The position numbers and the translations under genes are program-made. The notes beneath the pieces are model-generated. The model saw only the letters and a program-made list of their open reading frames with translations. It did no database searches and was not told the DNA's origin. This document shows positions 1 to 5,846 of a DNA stretch of 12,981 nucleotides, piece after piece (positions within the stretch are counted from its first letter, which is position 1; every line of letters begins with the position of its first letter). Source of the stretch: Bordetella parapertussis (GTDB lineage Bacteria > Pseudomonadota > Gammaproteobacteria > Burkholderiales > Burkholderiaceae_C); the NCBI GenBank assembly GCA_945878355.1, contig CAMCTC010000128.1:1-12981 (forward strand). Reading direction: 5' to 3'.

Positions 1-1131
1 GACCGGGTTCGCAAGCTGCCGGTCTACGTCGTCGGTGAGCTGTTGATCGCGGTCGCGCTGGCCAGCGTGCCTTTGGCCTGGCATCTGGGATGGCTGAACA
101 TGGCCTGGCTCTACGGCGTGGCTTTTCTGACCGGCACGGTCTCGACCACCGCCGGCAGCGCGGCGCAAATCGTGCTGACCCAGGTGGTGCCGCGCGAGCG
201 CCTGGTCCAGGCCCATGCCAAGAACGCCTTGGCGAGCTCGGGCGCCGAAGTGGCCGGTCCCGGTGCCGCGGGCGCGTTGATCCGGCTCACCGGCGCGCCG
301 CTGGCCTTGCTGCTCGATGCGGCGGTGCTGGTGGTCTCGGCGCTGATCCTGCGCGGCCTGCCTGTCGTCGAGCAGCGCGTGCCGCGACCCGATGCGCATT
401 TCTGGCGCGACCTGCGCGCCGGCCTGCGCTTTGTTCGCGACCAGCCCTTGCTGGTGACGCTGGCGCTGATGGTCGGCGGTTGGCAGCTGTGCAGCAACGC
501 GGTGCAGGGCGTGCAAATCCTGCACGCGGCGCGCGGTCTGGGCTTGAGCGAGCAGGCGATCGGCCTGTGCTACGCCGGCTTGGGCCTGGGCACCTTGGCG
601 GCCAGCGTGCTGGGTCACCGGCTGAGCCATCGCCATGGCCCGGGCCCGACCATCGTGTTCGGTTTTGCGGCCTGCGGTCTGGGCTGGCTGCTGCCGGCGC
701 TGGCGCCGTCCGGACCCAGTGGCGTGATCGCATTCGCTGCGATGCTGATGCTGAGCGGCGTTGGCGGCGTGCTGGTGTTCATCAACTTCCTGGCGCTGCG
801 TCAGGCGGTGACCCCCGAGCCGCTGCTGGGCCGGATGACGAGCACGATGCGCTGGCTGATTCTGTTGCCTGCCGGGCCCGGCGCCTTGCTCGGCGGCTGG
901 ATCGGCGAGCACGCCGGCTTGCCGGCGGCGCTCGGTGCGTCGGGCTGCGCGGCGCTGCTGCTGGCCGCGCTGTCCTGGCGCAGCAGTTTGGTCCGCGGTT
1001 TGCGTCGCCTGCCGGCGCCCGACCCCGATGACCTGGCCTGGGGTGCCGAGGCCAGCGTGGGCGCGATGCCCGGGTCCGAGGGCGAGCCTGTCAGCCCAGC
1101 GCCGGCGCGAAGCGGTCCACCGCGTCGGTGA
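1..1131 (+). CDS. MFS transporter, MFS_3/EntS-like exporter (5' partial)
   Basis: This is the C-terminal part, 376 residues, of a major facilitator superfamily permease of the inner membrane. The frame is open from base 1, so the true start lies upstream, and the TTG at 43 is internal. The first visible residues, DRVRK, fit the conserved cytoplasmic loop between helices 2 and 3. Hydrophobic segments alternate with short loops, and the stretch TQVVPRERLVQAHAKNAL is typical of the MFS_3 group, which includes siderophore and drug exporters such as EntS. The family is inferred from composition and motifs; the substrate cannot be told. The last 26 codons lie inside a 94-bp direct repeat shared with the 3' end of ugpQ, so the C-terminal tail is encoded by DNA that is antisense ugpQ in the other copy. 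The gene converges on the response regulator, with 38 nt between stops. Confidence 0.85.
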   Translation, partial: DRVRKLPVYVVGELLIAVALASVPLAWHLGWLNMAWLYGVAFLTGTVSTTAGSAAQIVLTQVVPRERLVQAHAKNALASSGAEVAGPGAAGALIRLTGAPLALLLDAAVLVVSALILRGLPVVEQRVPRPDAHFWRDLRAGLRFVRDQPLLVTLALMVGGWQLCSNAVQGVQILHAARGLGLSEQAIGLCYAGLGLGTLAASVLGHRLSHRHGPGPTIVFGFAACGLGWLLPALAPSGPSGVIAFAAMLMLSGVGGVLVFINFLALRQAVTPEPLLGRMTSTMRWLILLPAGPGALLGGWIGEHAGLPAALGASGCAALLLAALSWRSSLVRGLRRLPAPDPDDLAWGAEASVGAMPGSEGEPVSPAPARSGPPRR

Positions 1132-1146
1132 TCAGGCCGTCCACGC
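1053..1146. repeat. 94-bp perfect direct repeat, left copy
   Basis: This segment is identical over 94 bp to 3952-4045 (offset 2899) in the same orientation. It carries the last 26 codons and stop of the MFS gene on the + strand. On the - strand it carries a stranded copy of the last 17 codons and stop of ugpQ (stop at 1091-1093). The match ends at 1146, after which the sequence becomes unrelated and the response-regulator end begins. The base before 1053 also differs from the base before 3952. Confidence 0.97.
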
Positions 1147-1169
1147 TGTGGATGATCCGGTCGTCGGCC

Positions 1170-1898
1170 TCACCACCCCGCCTCCTGTGCAAAACGCCCT
1201 AGCGCGGCGACGCTGTCGAGGCCCAGCTTTTCCATCGCCCGCTGTCTGTGCAGCTTGACGGTGCGTAGCGCGATTCCCAAGATCGCCATGGTCTCAGGGT
1301 TGGTCTTGCCCTGGACCACTTGCTGTATCACTTTGAGCTCGGCATCCGTCAGCGCCGCGACCAGCGCCGCGACGGCAAGCTGGCGTTGCTCGCCTGTGCG
1401 CTGCGCTGTGCTCGCGCTCAGCGCCTTGGCGATAGCCACCAGCAATTCGGTGGCATCGAAAGGCTTGACCAGGAAGTCCACTGCGCCTGCGTGGAATGCG
1501 CCCACCACGTCCTGCGGCAGGCTCTGCCCGCTCATCAGCACCATCGCGGGCGCATCGTGCCCCTGCAGTTGCCGCTGCAGCGCCAGGCCGTCGATCTCCG
1601 GCATCCGCAGGTCGCACAGCAGGCAGCTTGGCCCCGGGAATGACGGCAGCGGTGAGTCCCGCGCATCGAGGTAGAGGCGCGCCGACGCAAAGGTTTCGAC
1701 GACATAACCCTCGAACCTCAGCCGCGCTGCCAGCGCCGAACGCACCTCGGCGTCATCGTCGACCAAGGCCACGCAGCCGCGCGCGTACCGCGCGGCGAGG
1801 TGCTCGTCGTCCACCGTCACGATGCGCCGTGGCGCAATCGGACGGGACGGGCGGGACGGCTGGCGCGGCTCGGGCGAATCGCTTGCGGGTGGTTTCAT
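1170..1898 (-). CDS. Response regulator, receiver plus LuxR/FixJ-type HTH
   Basis: This is a 242-residue cytoplasmic transcription regulator. The N-terminal 40 residues are rich in Pro, Ser and Arg and look disordered. A receiver domain follows (about 42-160): acidic residues at D47-D49, the phospho-acceptor D96 in CDLRMPEIDG, S123 in MSG and K145 in VKPF. The C-terminal HTH (about 183-237) reads LTDAELKVIQQVVQGKTN then LRTVKLHRQRAMEKLG, the LuxR/NarL/FixJ pattern. All expected receiver residues are present. The ATG at 1898 lies 4 nt after the kinase stop, so the two genes are probably translated together; the ribosome site is weak. The kinase next door is the obvious phosphodonor. Target genes are unknown. 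The stop is only 24 nt from the edge of the 94-bp repeat. Confidence 0.93.
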   Translation of the reverse strand: MKPPASDSPEPRQPSRPSRPIAPRRIVTVDDEHLAARYARGCVALVDDDAEVRSALAARLRFEGYVVETFASARLYLDARDSPLPSFPGPSCLLCDLRMPEIDGLALQRQLQGHDAPAMVLMSGQSLPQDVVGAFHAGAVDFLVKPFDATELLVAIAKALSASTAQRTGEQRQLAVAALVAALTDAELKVIQQVVQGKTNPETMAILGIALRTVKLHRQRAMEKLGLDSVAALGRFAQEAGW

Positions 1899-1902
1899 CG
1901 GC

Positions 1903-3318
1903 TCAGGTCTCGGAAGGGTTGGCGGGAAATGCCTGCGGCAGGTCCATCACCGCGATCGCACCGCCGCCTGGCGCGTTGGCCAGCGTCAAGGTACCGTGGT
2001 GCTGGCGGACGATCGTCGTCGCGATCTCCAGACCCAGACCCAGACCGCTGGGCTTGGTGGTGAAAAGCGCCTCGCTGGCGCTTGTCAGCGCATCGTCGGA
2101 GAGCCCGTGGCCATGGTCGCGCACCGACCATGAAGCACGCCCACCGTCGGTCTGCAGCGCGATCTCGATCCGCCGCTCGGGCGACGCCGCGCAGGCCTCG
2201 ATCGCATTGGTCAGCAAGATGACCAATACCTGTGAGAGCTCGATCGGGTCGCCCGTCACCATCACCGGCTTGGCCGGCATCCGGCGATTCAGCGCGATTT
2301 TGTGGGCCTGCATCAGCGGTGTCATCAGGTCGATCACGTCAGCGCTGATCCAGACCAAGTCCACCATCACCGAGACCGGATCCATAGGCTGCAGTCGTTG
2401 CCGGATGCGCTGGACGATCGCCGTGCCCCGTCTGGCGCTGCGCAAGATGCTCTGCACCAACTCGGCCTGCTGCTCTGCGCTGGACCCGCCTCGTTTGAGG
2501 CTGCTCTCGGCCAGCTGGGCGTTCGACAGGATCGCCATCAGCGGCTGCGTCAGCTCATGGGCGAGCGCGCCGGCCAAGGCGCCCAGGCTGCGCATGCGGT
2601 CCAGCCGGGTCAATCGGGCTGAGAACTCAAGCAGTACCGTCTCTCGTTCGGCGTGCTTGATGTTGCGAGCCTCCCGGTTGGCCTTGCGCTCCAACAAGAT
2701 ACCCAGGAAGGCGAAATTGCTGATGACCGCCAGAAAGACCATCGTCACCCCGGTGATGGGCGTCGTTTGCGCGGGGTAGGCGGCCATCGGTACGTCCCGG
2801 TTCGTCACAAAAATCACCAGCTGGATGGCCATTGACGCGGCGGGAAGCAGGTAACCGACCATCAACCAGCGAGCCGCAACACTGTGCTGCTCGCGGGCGA
2901 TCTGGGCGCAATCACGCATCAACACAGCAGCCATGGCCAGTTGGATCGGATAAGCGATCAGCGGCCACGCGATGACACCGGTTGCGCGCGCCCATTCGAT
3001 CGCCAGAAAGCAAGCCGATGCCAGCCCGATCAGCGTGAACCAAGAGATCGGCGGCCGGTTGAGCACGGCGCGCAGCGACTGCCACCTGAGCAGCAAACCC
3101 AAGTCGATGAGTGCAAAGGCCAGAGGAATCGTCATCGGGTCGGGCGCGATGGTCCGCAGCCCGATCAGGCCGACGCCCAATCCAAACACCACTCCGCCAG
3201 CACACCAGAAGCGCACTTTAAGCTGCGGGCGCTGCTTGGGCCCTACGATAACCCACAAAGCGATGGGCAGGCTGATCAGCATCATGCTGGTCAGCAGGTA
3301 GAGGGTTGGGATGTCCAT
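1903..3318 (-). CDS. Membrane-bound sensor histidine kinase, FixL-like catalytic core
   Basis: With the ATG at 3318 this is a 471-residue protein. Residues about 5-210 form six or seven hydrophobic segments with short loops and no recognisable PAS or periplasmic sensing domain, so sensing is probably within the membrane. A linker of about 210-240 leads to the dimerisation H-box ALAHELTQPLMAILSNAQLA with phospho-acceptor H254, typical of the FixL/TodS type. The ATPase domain shows the N-box LLTNAIEA (N371), the G1 box DHGHG (401-405), an F-box-like LFTTKPSG and the G2 box GLGLGL (425-430). It should phosphorylate the adjacent regulator. A TTG at 3378 would add 20 polar residues. It was not chosen because it lies upstream of the best -10 candidate and the ATG starts directly at the first membrane helix. 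The ligand is unknown. Confidence 0.9.
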   Translation of the reverse strand: MDIPTLYLLTSMMLISLPIALWVIVGPKQRPQLKVRFWCAGGVVFGLGVGLIGLRTIAPDPMTIPLAFALIDLGLLLRWQSLRAVLNRPPISWFTLIGLASACFLAIEWARATGVIAWPLIAYPIQLAMAAVLMRDCAQIAREQHSVAARWLMVGYLLPAASMAIQLVIFVTNRDVPMAAYPAQTTPITGVTMVFLAVISNFAFLGILLERKANREARNIKHAERETVLLEFSARLTRLDRMRSLGALAGALAHELTQPLMAILSNAQLAESSLKRGGSSAEQQAELVQSILRSARRGTAIVQRIRQRLQPMDPVSVMVDLVWISADVIDLMTPLMQAHKIALNRRMPAKPVMVTGDPIELSQVLVILLTNAIEACAASPERRIEIALQTDGGRASWSVRDHGHGLSDDALTSASEALFTTKPSGLGLGLEIATTIVRQHHGTLTLANAPGGGAIAVMDLPQAFPANPSET

Positions 3319-3341
3319 GATGGCAGCTGATTTAGAGTCGC

Positions 3342-3399
3342 TTATCGTTAATCCTGAGTAAAAATATAAAAGCTTCAACTCGATAAAATCAGCGATAAA
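3342..3399 (-). promoter_or_regulatory. AT-rich leader of the kinase gene with candidate promoter
   Basis: The DNA just upstream of the kinase ATG is strikingly AT-rich in a GC-rich setting. On the - strand a TATATT hexamer (3363-3368) resembles a -10 box and would give a leader of roughly 40 nt. No convincing -35 box lies at the right distance. Instead two direct copies of TTTATCG (3381-3387 and 3393-3399, 12 bp apart) occupy the -35 region and just above it, and an inverted copy of the core lies at 3342-3347. This arrangement would suit an activator, perhaps the adjacent response regulator, but that is inference. Confidence 0.35.
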
Positions 3400-3462
3400 T
3401 GTCGAAAAACTGATCTATTTTGCCCAAGCTTTCATTTTGGTGAACATGTCTGTGGTTGCCAA

Positions 3463-3478
3463 TTGCCCCAAAGGGCAA
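3463..3478. repeat. CCCCAAAGGG palindromic motif, copy 1
   Basis: TTGCCC and GGGCAA form perfect 6-bp arms around a CAAA loop. It is the first of three related motifs in this tract. There is no following T-run, so it is not a clear intrinsic terminator. Confidence 0.6.
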
Positions 3479-3504
3479 ACCGAAAGGCCTTCAAGCCCAG
3501 CGGG

Positions 3505-3538
3505 CATTCGCTGCCATTCGCTGCCATTCGCTGCCATT
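3505..3538. repeat. 10-bp tandem repeat, 3.4 units
   Basis: The unit CATTCGCTGC occurs three times without mismatch (3505-3534), followed by a partial fourth CATT. The unit length is not a multiple of three. No reading frame depends on it, so copy-number change would alter only spacing within the kinase upstream region. Confidence 0.9.
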
Positions 3539-3539
3539 T

Positions 3540-3551
3540 GCCCCAAAGGGC
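3540..3551. repeat. CCCCAAAGGG palindromic motif, copy 2
   Basis: GCCC and GGGC arms surround a CAAA loop. The motif directly abuts the tandem repeat on its left and overlaps the larger hairpin at 3549-3572 on its right. Confidence 0.6.
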
Positions 3552-3572
3552 TGCTCATCGCGCCGAGCAGCC
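3549..3572. repeat. Hairpin with perfect 8-bp stem
   Basis: GGCTGCTC and GAGCAGCC are exact inverse complements separated by 8 nt. No T-tract follows on either strand, so it is structure-forming DNA or RNA of unknown role rather than a recognised terminator. Confidence 0.6.
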
Positions 3573-3645
3573 ATTCGTGGCTCGCCAATTGCCAACCGCC
3601 AGTCGCCAATCACGGCGGCGTCGCGGTACATGCCTGGGCCTGCCG

Positions 3646-3657
3646 CCCCAAAGGGGG
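3646..3657. repeat. CCCCAAAGGGG palindromic motif, copy 3
   Basis: CCCC and GGGG flank AAA, inside the context GCCGCCCCAAAGGGGGAAC. Short GC-rich palindromes of this form are, from recall, common between genes in Burkholderiales. The copies in this window are spaced 77 and about 106 bp apart. Confidence 0.55.
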
Positions 3658-3829
3658 AACTGTTGCGCGGGATCTTGTCCCTGAGTCGATGACCCCAAAT
3701 ACCCGCTGAAAACGCCGCAACCGCCGATGGCGTTCGAATATCGAAACCCTCGCCGCCTGGAGCCGAAAACTCTCGCCCCTGACGGCCCTCAATGGCGTGA
3801 TGCCGGCTGATCGAGCCCGGGTTAGGCCT

Positions 3830-3853
3830 GCGTGGGCGTCATGTCGCCCACGC
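3830..3853. repeat. Hairpin with perfect 9-bp stem near the right repeat
   Basis: GCGTGGGCG and CGCCCACGC are exact inverse complements around a 6-nt loop. The same 9-mer GCGTGGGCG recurs near the left edge of each 94-bp repeat copy (from 1055 and from 3954). No T-run follows, so a classical intrinsic terminator is not supported. Confidence 0.6.
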
Positions 3854-3951
3854 CGCGACCCGCTTCGGAAGCGCTGTTCGCGATCCGTGAGTTCGCTGGG
3901 GAGGGGGTTGGCGACGTGCTGGCAGCGAACGGCTTGGCGTGCAGTCGTGCG

Positions 3952-4045
3952 CAGCGTGGGCGCGATGCCCGGGTCCGAGGGCGAGCCTGTCAGCCCAGCG
4001 CCGGCGCGAAGCGGTCCACCGCGTCGGTGATCAGGCCGTCCACGC
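3952..4045. repeat. 94-bp perfect direct repeat, right copy
   Basis: This copy is identical to 1053-1146. It contains the functional last 17 codons and stop of ugpQ (stop at 3990-3992) plus 38 bp beyond it. The + strand also carries a stranded copy of the MFS C-terminal codons, ending in the same stop. Sequence outside the repeat differs on both sides. Confidence 0.97.
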
Positions 4046-4736
4046 CCAGCGCCAGCAGGCGCTGCGCATCTTCAGCCTCGTTGACGGTGTAGACCATCGC
4101 CCGCCAGCCGGCGCGGTGCAGCTGGTCGACCAGCGCCGCGTCCATCAGGCTGTGCTGGGTGACGACCGCGACGCAGCCCAGCGAGCTGGCCATCTCGAAC
4201 CAGCCCGGCCACAGCTTGTCGAGCAACAAGGCCCGCGGCAGCGCGGGTGCGGCCGCACGCGCGCCCGACAGCGACTCGGGGCGGAACGAGCTCAGCAGCG
4301 GCGGCACTGCCTGGCCTGCCCACAGCCGCGCCGCGTGCTCGGCCACCACCCGGCCGGTGTGTTCTTCCAGGCCTGGCGTGGGCTTGATCTCGATGTTGAG
4401 CGCCAGCCCGTTGCGCAGCACAAAGGCTGCGACGGCCTGTAGCGTGGGCAGCGGCTCGCCAGCATGGCCGCGGCTGTGCCAGCTGCCGGCATCGAGCTGT
4501 GACAGTTCGCGCCAGTCCAGGTCGCCGGCGGTGCCGCTGCCGCTGGTGGTGCGCTCCAGCGTCGAGTCGTGCAGCAGGAAGGGCAGGCCATCGGACGAGA
4601 GCTTGACGTCGCACTCGAAAGCCCGAAAGCCTTGCGCCGCACCCAGGCGAAACGCTGCCAGCGTGTTCTCGGGCGCGAGCTTGCCAGCGCCGCGGTGCGC
4701 CACCCAGCGCGGGTAGGGCCAAGCGGTCATCGTCAT
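3990..4736 (-). CDS. ugpQ: Glycerophosphodiester phosphodiesterase UgpQ
   Basis: This 248-residue cytoplasmic enzyme hydrolyses glycerophosphodiesters to sn-glycerol-3-phosphate and an alcohol. It has the GDPD hallmarks: VAHRGAGKLAPENT (H14, R15, E23, N24), the acidic pair ECDVKLSSDG (E41, D43), HDSTLERTT (H56) and NIEIKPT (E116, K118). The C-terminus VYTVNEAEDAQRLLALGVDG is also typical. It is the last gene of the ugp operon. Its ATG overlaps the ugpC stop in an ATGA, implying coupled translation, so the longer open frame reaching 4931 is not the start. A second ATG lies two codons on. The final 17 codons lie in the 94-bp direct repeat. No T-tract terminator is visible downstream. Confidence 0.94.
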   Translation of the reverse strand: MTMTAWPYPRWVAHRGAGKLAPENTLAAFRLGAAQGFRAFECDVKLSSDGLPFLLHDSTLERTTSGSGTAGDLDWRELSQLDAGSWHSRGHAGEPLPTLQAVAAFVLRNGLALNIEIKPTPGLEEHTGRVVAEHAARLWAGQAVPPLLSSFRPESLSGARAAAPALPRALLLDKLWPGWFEMASSLGCVAVVTQHSLMDAALVDQLHRAGWRAMVYTVNEAEDAQRLLALGVDGLITDAVDRFAPALG

Positions 4737-5800
4737 GCGTCCACCCGTTGGCCGGTGTCGTTGTCGAACCAGTGCAGCTGCGCAGGCGCGGCGCTCAGCT
4801 TCACCGTCTGCCCGAGTTGCGGCGGCACCAGCGTGGCGTCGATGCGAACAGTGAACAGCGCCCCGCCCAGCCGGCCGTGGACCAGCCGCTCGGCGCCCAG
4901 CATCTCGACCGTCTCCACCGCCAGCGGCCACAACCCGTCGGCGCCGATCTGGCAGTGCTCTGGCCGCAGCCCCAGCACCAGCGCACCGTCGCGGGGTGCT
5001 GCTGCCGGCAGCGCCAAGGTCTGGCCGCCGACCGTGAAACTGGCGCCCGAGGCCTGGCCGCTGAGCAGGTTCATCGGCGGTGAGCCGATGAAGCTGGCGA
5101 CAAAGCTGCTGGCCGGCTTGCCGTAGACCTGCTCGGGCGTGCCCATCTGCTCGACCCGGCCAGCGTTCATCACGATCATGCGCTGGGCCAGCGTCATCGC
5201 CTCGACCTGGTCGTGGGTGACGAACAGCGAGGTCACGCCCAGCTCGCGGTGCAGCTTCTGGATCTCGAGCCGGGTCTGCGCCCGCAGCTTGGCGTCCAGG
5301 TTGGACAGCGGTTCGTCAAACAGAAAGGCCTGCGGCTGACGGACGATCGCCCGGCCCATCGCGACGCGCTGGCGCTGGCCGCCCGAGAGTTGGCGTGGCG
5401 TGCGCTGCAAGAAAGGCCCGATCTCCAGGATCTTGGCGGCCTTCTGCACCCGGGCCTCGATTTCGGCCTTGGGCACTTTGGCGATCTTCAGGCCATAGGC
5501 CATGTTGTCGAAGACGCTCATGTGCGGGTAGAGCGCGTAGTTCTGGAACACCATCGCGATGTCGCGGTCGGCGGGCTCGACATCGTTGACCACCCGGCCG
5601 CCGATGCTGATCTGGCCTTCGTTGATCTCTTCCAGCCCCGCGACCATGCGCAGCAGCGTGCTCTTGCCGCAGCCGCTGGGCCCGACGATGACGATGAACT
5701 CGCCGTCGGCGATGTCGGCTGACACGCCGTGGATGACTTGCACCGCTTGTCGGCCGCGGCCATAGCGCTTGACGACCTGGTGTATGGCGATGGCGCCCAT
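4733..5800 (-). CDS. ugpC: G3P ABC transporter ATP-binding protein UgpC
   Basis: This 355-residue ATPase energises sn-glycerol-3-phosphate import from the inner face of the membrane. In order: Walker A GPSGCGKST (40-48), Q-loop Q86, signature LSGGQRQR (138-145), Walker B FLFDEP (159-164), D-loop SNLDA and H-loop H196. A C-terminal OBP/TOBE-type regulatory domain follows from about 240, with the typical PPMNLL and LGLRPEHCQIG stretches. Length and layout match the MalK/UgpC class (CUT1). The ATG at 5800 is preceded by AAAGGA at good spacing. The gene sits between ugpE (46 nt upstream) and ugpQ (4-nt overlap), which favours UgpC over another CUT1 ATPase. Confidence 0.95.
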   Translation of the reverse strand: MGAIAIHQVVKRYGRGRQAVQVIHGVSADIADGEFIVIVGPSGCGKSTLLRMVAGLEEINEGQISIGGRVVNDVEPADRDIAMVFQNYALYPHMSVFDNMAYGLKIAKVPKAEIEARVQKAAKILEIGPFLQRTPRQLSGGQRQRVAMGRAIVRQPQAFLFDEPLSNLDAKLRAQTRLEIQKLHRELGVTSLFVTHDQVEAMTLAQRMIVMNAGRVEQMGTPEQVYGKPASSFVASFIGSPPMNLLSGQASGASFTVGGQTLALPAAAPRDGALVLGLRPEHCQIGADGLWPLAVETVEMLGAERLVHGRLGGALFTVRIDATLVPPQLGQTVKLSAAPAQLHWFDNDTGQRVDA

Positions 5801-5822
5801 GTTGTCCTTTTGGTGGTGAGGT

Positions 5823-5843
5823 GCCGAGACCTTCGGTGTCGGC
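5823..5843 (-). promoter_or_regulatory. Intercistronic stem-loop between ugpE and ugpC
   Basis: GCCGAGACC and GGTGTCGGC pair over nine positions with one mismatch around a 3-nt loop. It lies just after the ugpE stop and just before the ugpC ribosome site in the mRNA. There is no T-run, so it is more likely to affect mRNA decay or the ATPase-to-permease ratio than to end transcription. The role is inferred. Confidence 0.35.
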
Positions 5844-5846
5844 GGC

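Larger units (their letters stand above)
1147..3951. other. Inferred inserted segment carrying a two-component system
   Basis: These 2805 bp lie between the two copies of the 94-bp repeat. They hold the response regulator, the histidine kinase, an AT-rich leader and a repeat-rich non-coding tract. Removing this segment plus one repeat copy would join the MFS gene to ugpQ with both 3' ends intact and overlapping tail to tail. That is why it is read as an insertion. No integrase, transposase or terminal inverted repeat is visible, so the mechanism is unknown. A tandem duplication followed by replacement, or an assembly artefact, remains possible. Confidence 0.6.
3400..3951. other. Non-coding repeat-rich tract upstream of the kinase gene
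   Basis: Together with the leader, about 670 bp between 3319 and 3989 contain no convincing gene. The short open frames have low-complexity products and no good ribosome site. The tract contains three CCCCAAAGGG motifs with flanking dyads, a 10-bp tandem repeat, an 8-bp-stem hairpin, repeated GCCAATTGCC/GCCAAT-type words, and a 9-bp-stem hairpin near the right repeat. It resembles the mosaic intergenic repeats of Burkholderiales rather than decayed coding sequence. No transposase remnant was recognised. Confidence 0.6.

Noticed and set aside
1140..1152. Small hairpin TCCAC-GCT-GTGGA between the MFS and regulator stops
   Set aside because: Only five base pairs and no T-run. It also spans the repeat boundary, so it probably formed by chance at the junction.
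1496..2779. A 427-codon open frame on the + strand across the regulator and kinase
   Set aside because: It runs antisense to two well-supported genes, and its composition is Arg/Ser/Pro-rich with no motif.
3415..3609. A 64-codon - strand frame in the repeat-rich tract
   Set aside because: Much of it is translation of the tandem and palindromic repeats, and it lacks a ribosome site. It is not a credible gene.
3891..3930. Inverted repeat GTTCGCTG / CAGCGAAC with a 24-bp spacer, considered as an integron attC-like site
   Set aside because: The arms do not fit the GTTRRRY / RYYYAAC core pattern and no integrase is nearby. An 8-bp inverted repeat of this spacing is easily explained by chance.
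3949..3989. Intrinsic terminator after ugpQ
   Set aside because: Short GC-rich self-complementary segments exist here, but no T-run follows on the - strand, so a terminator is not supported.
3797..4030. A 77-codon + strand frame ending with the MFS C-terminal residues
   Set aside because: The shared tail comes only from the 94-bp repeat. The upstream part has no transporter similarity, so it is not a second MFS gene or fragment of one beyond the repeat.
4737..4931. N-terminal extension of UgpQ by 65 residues into ugpC
   Set aside because: The extension is Ala/Arg/Gly-rich shadow sequence. The ATGA overlap with ugpC and the family start at the WVAHRGAG motif support the start at 4736.
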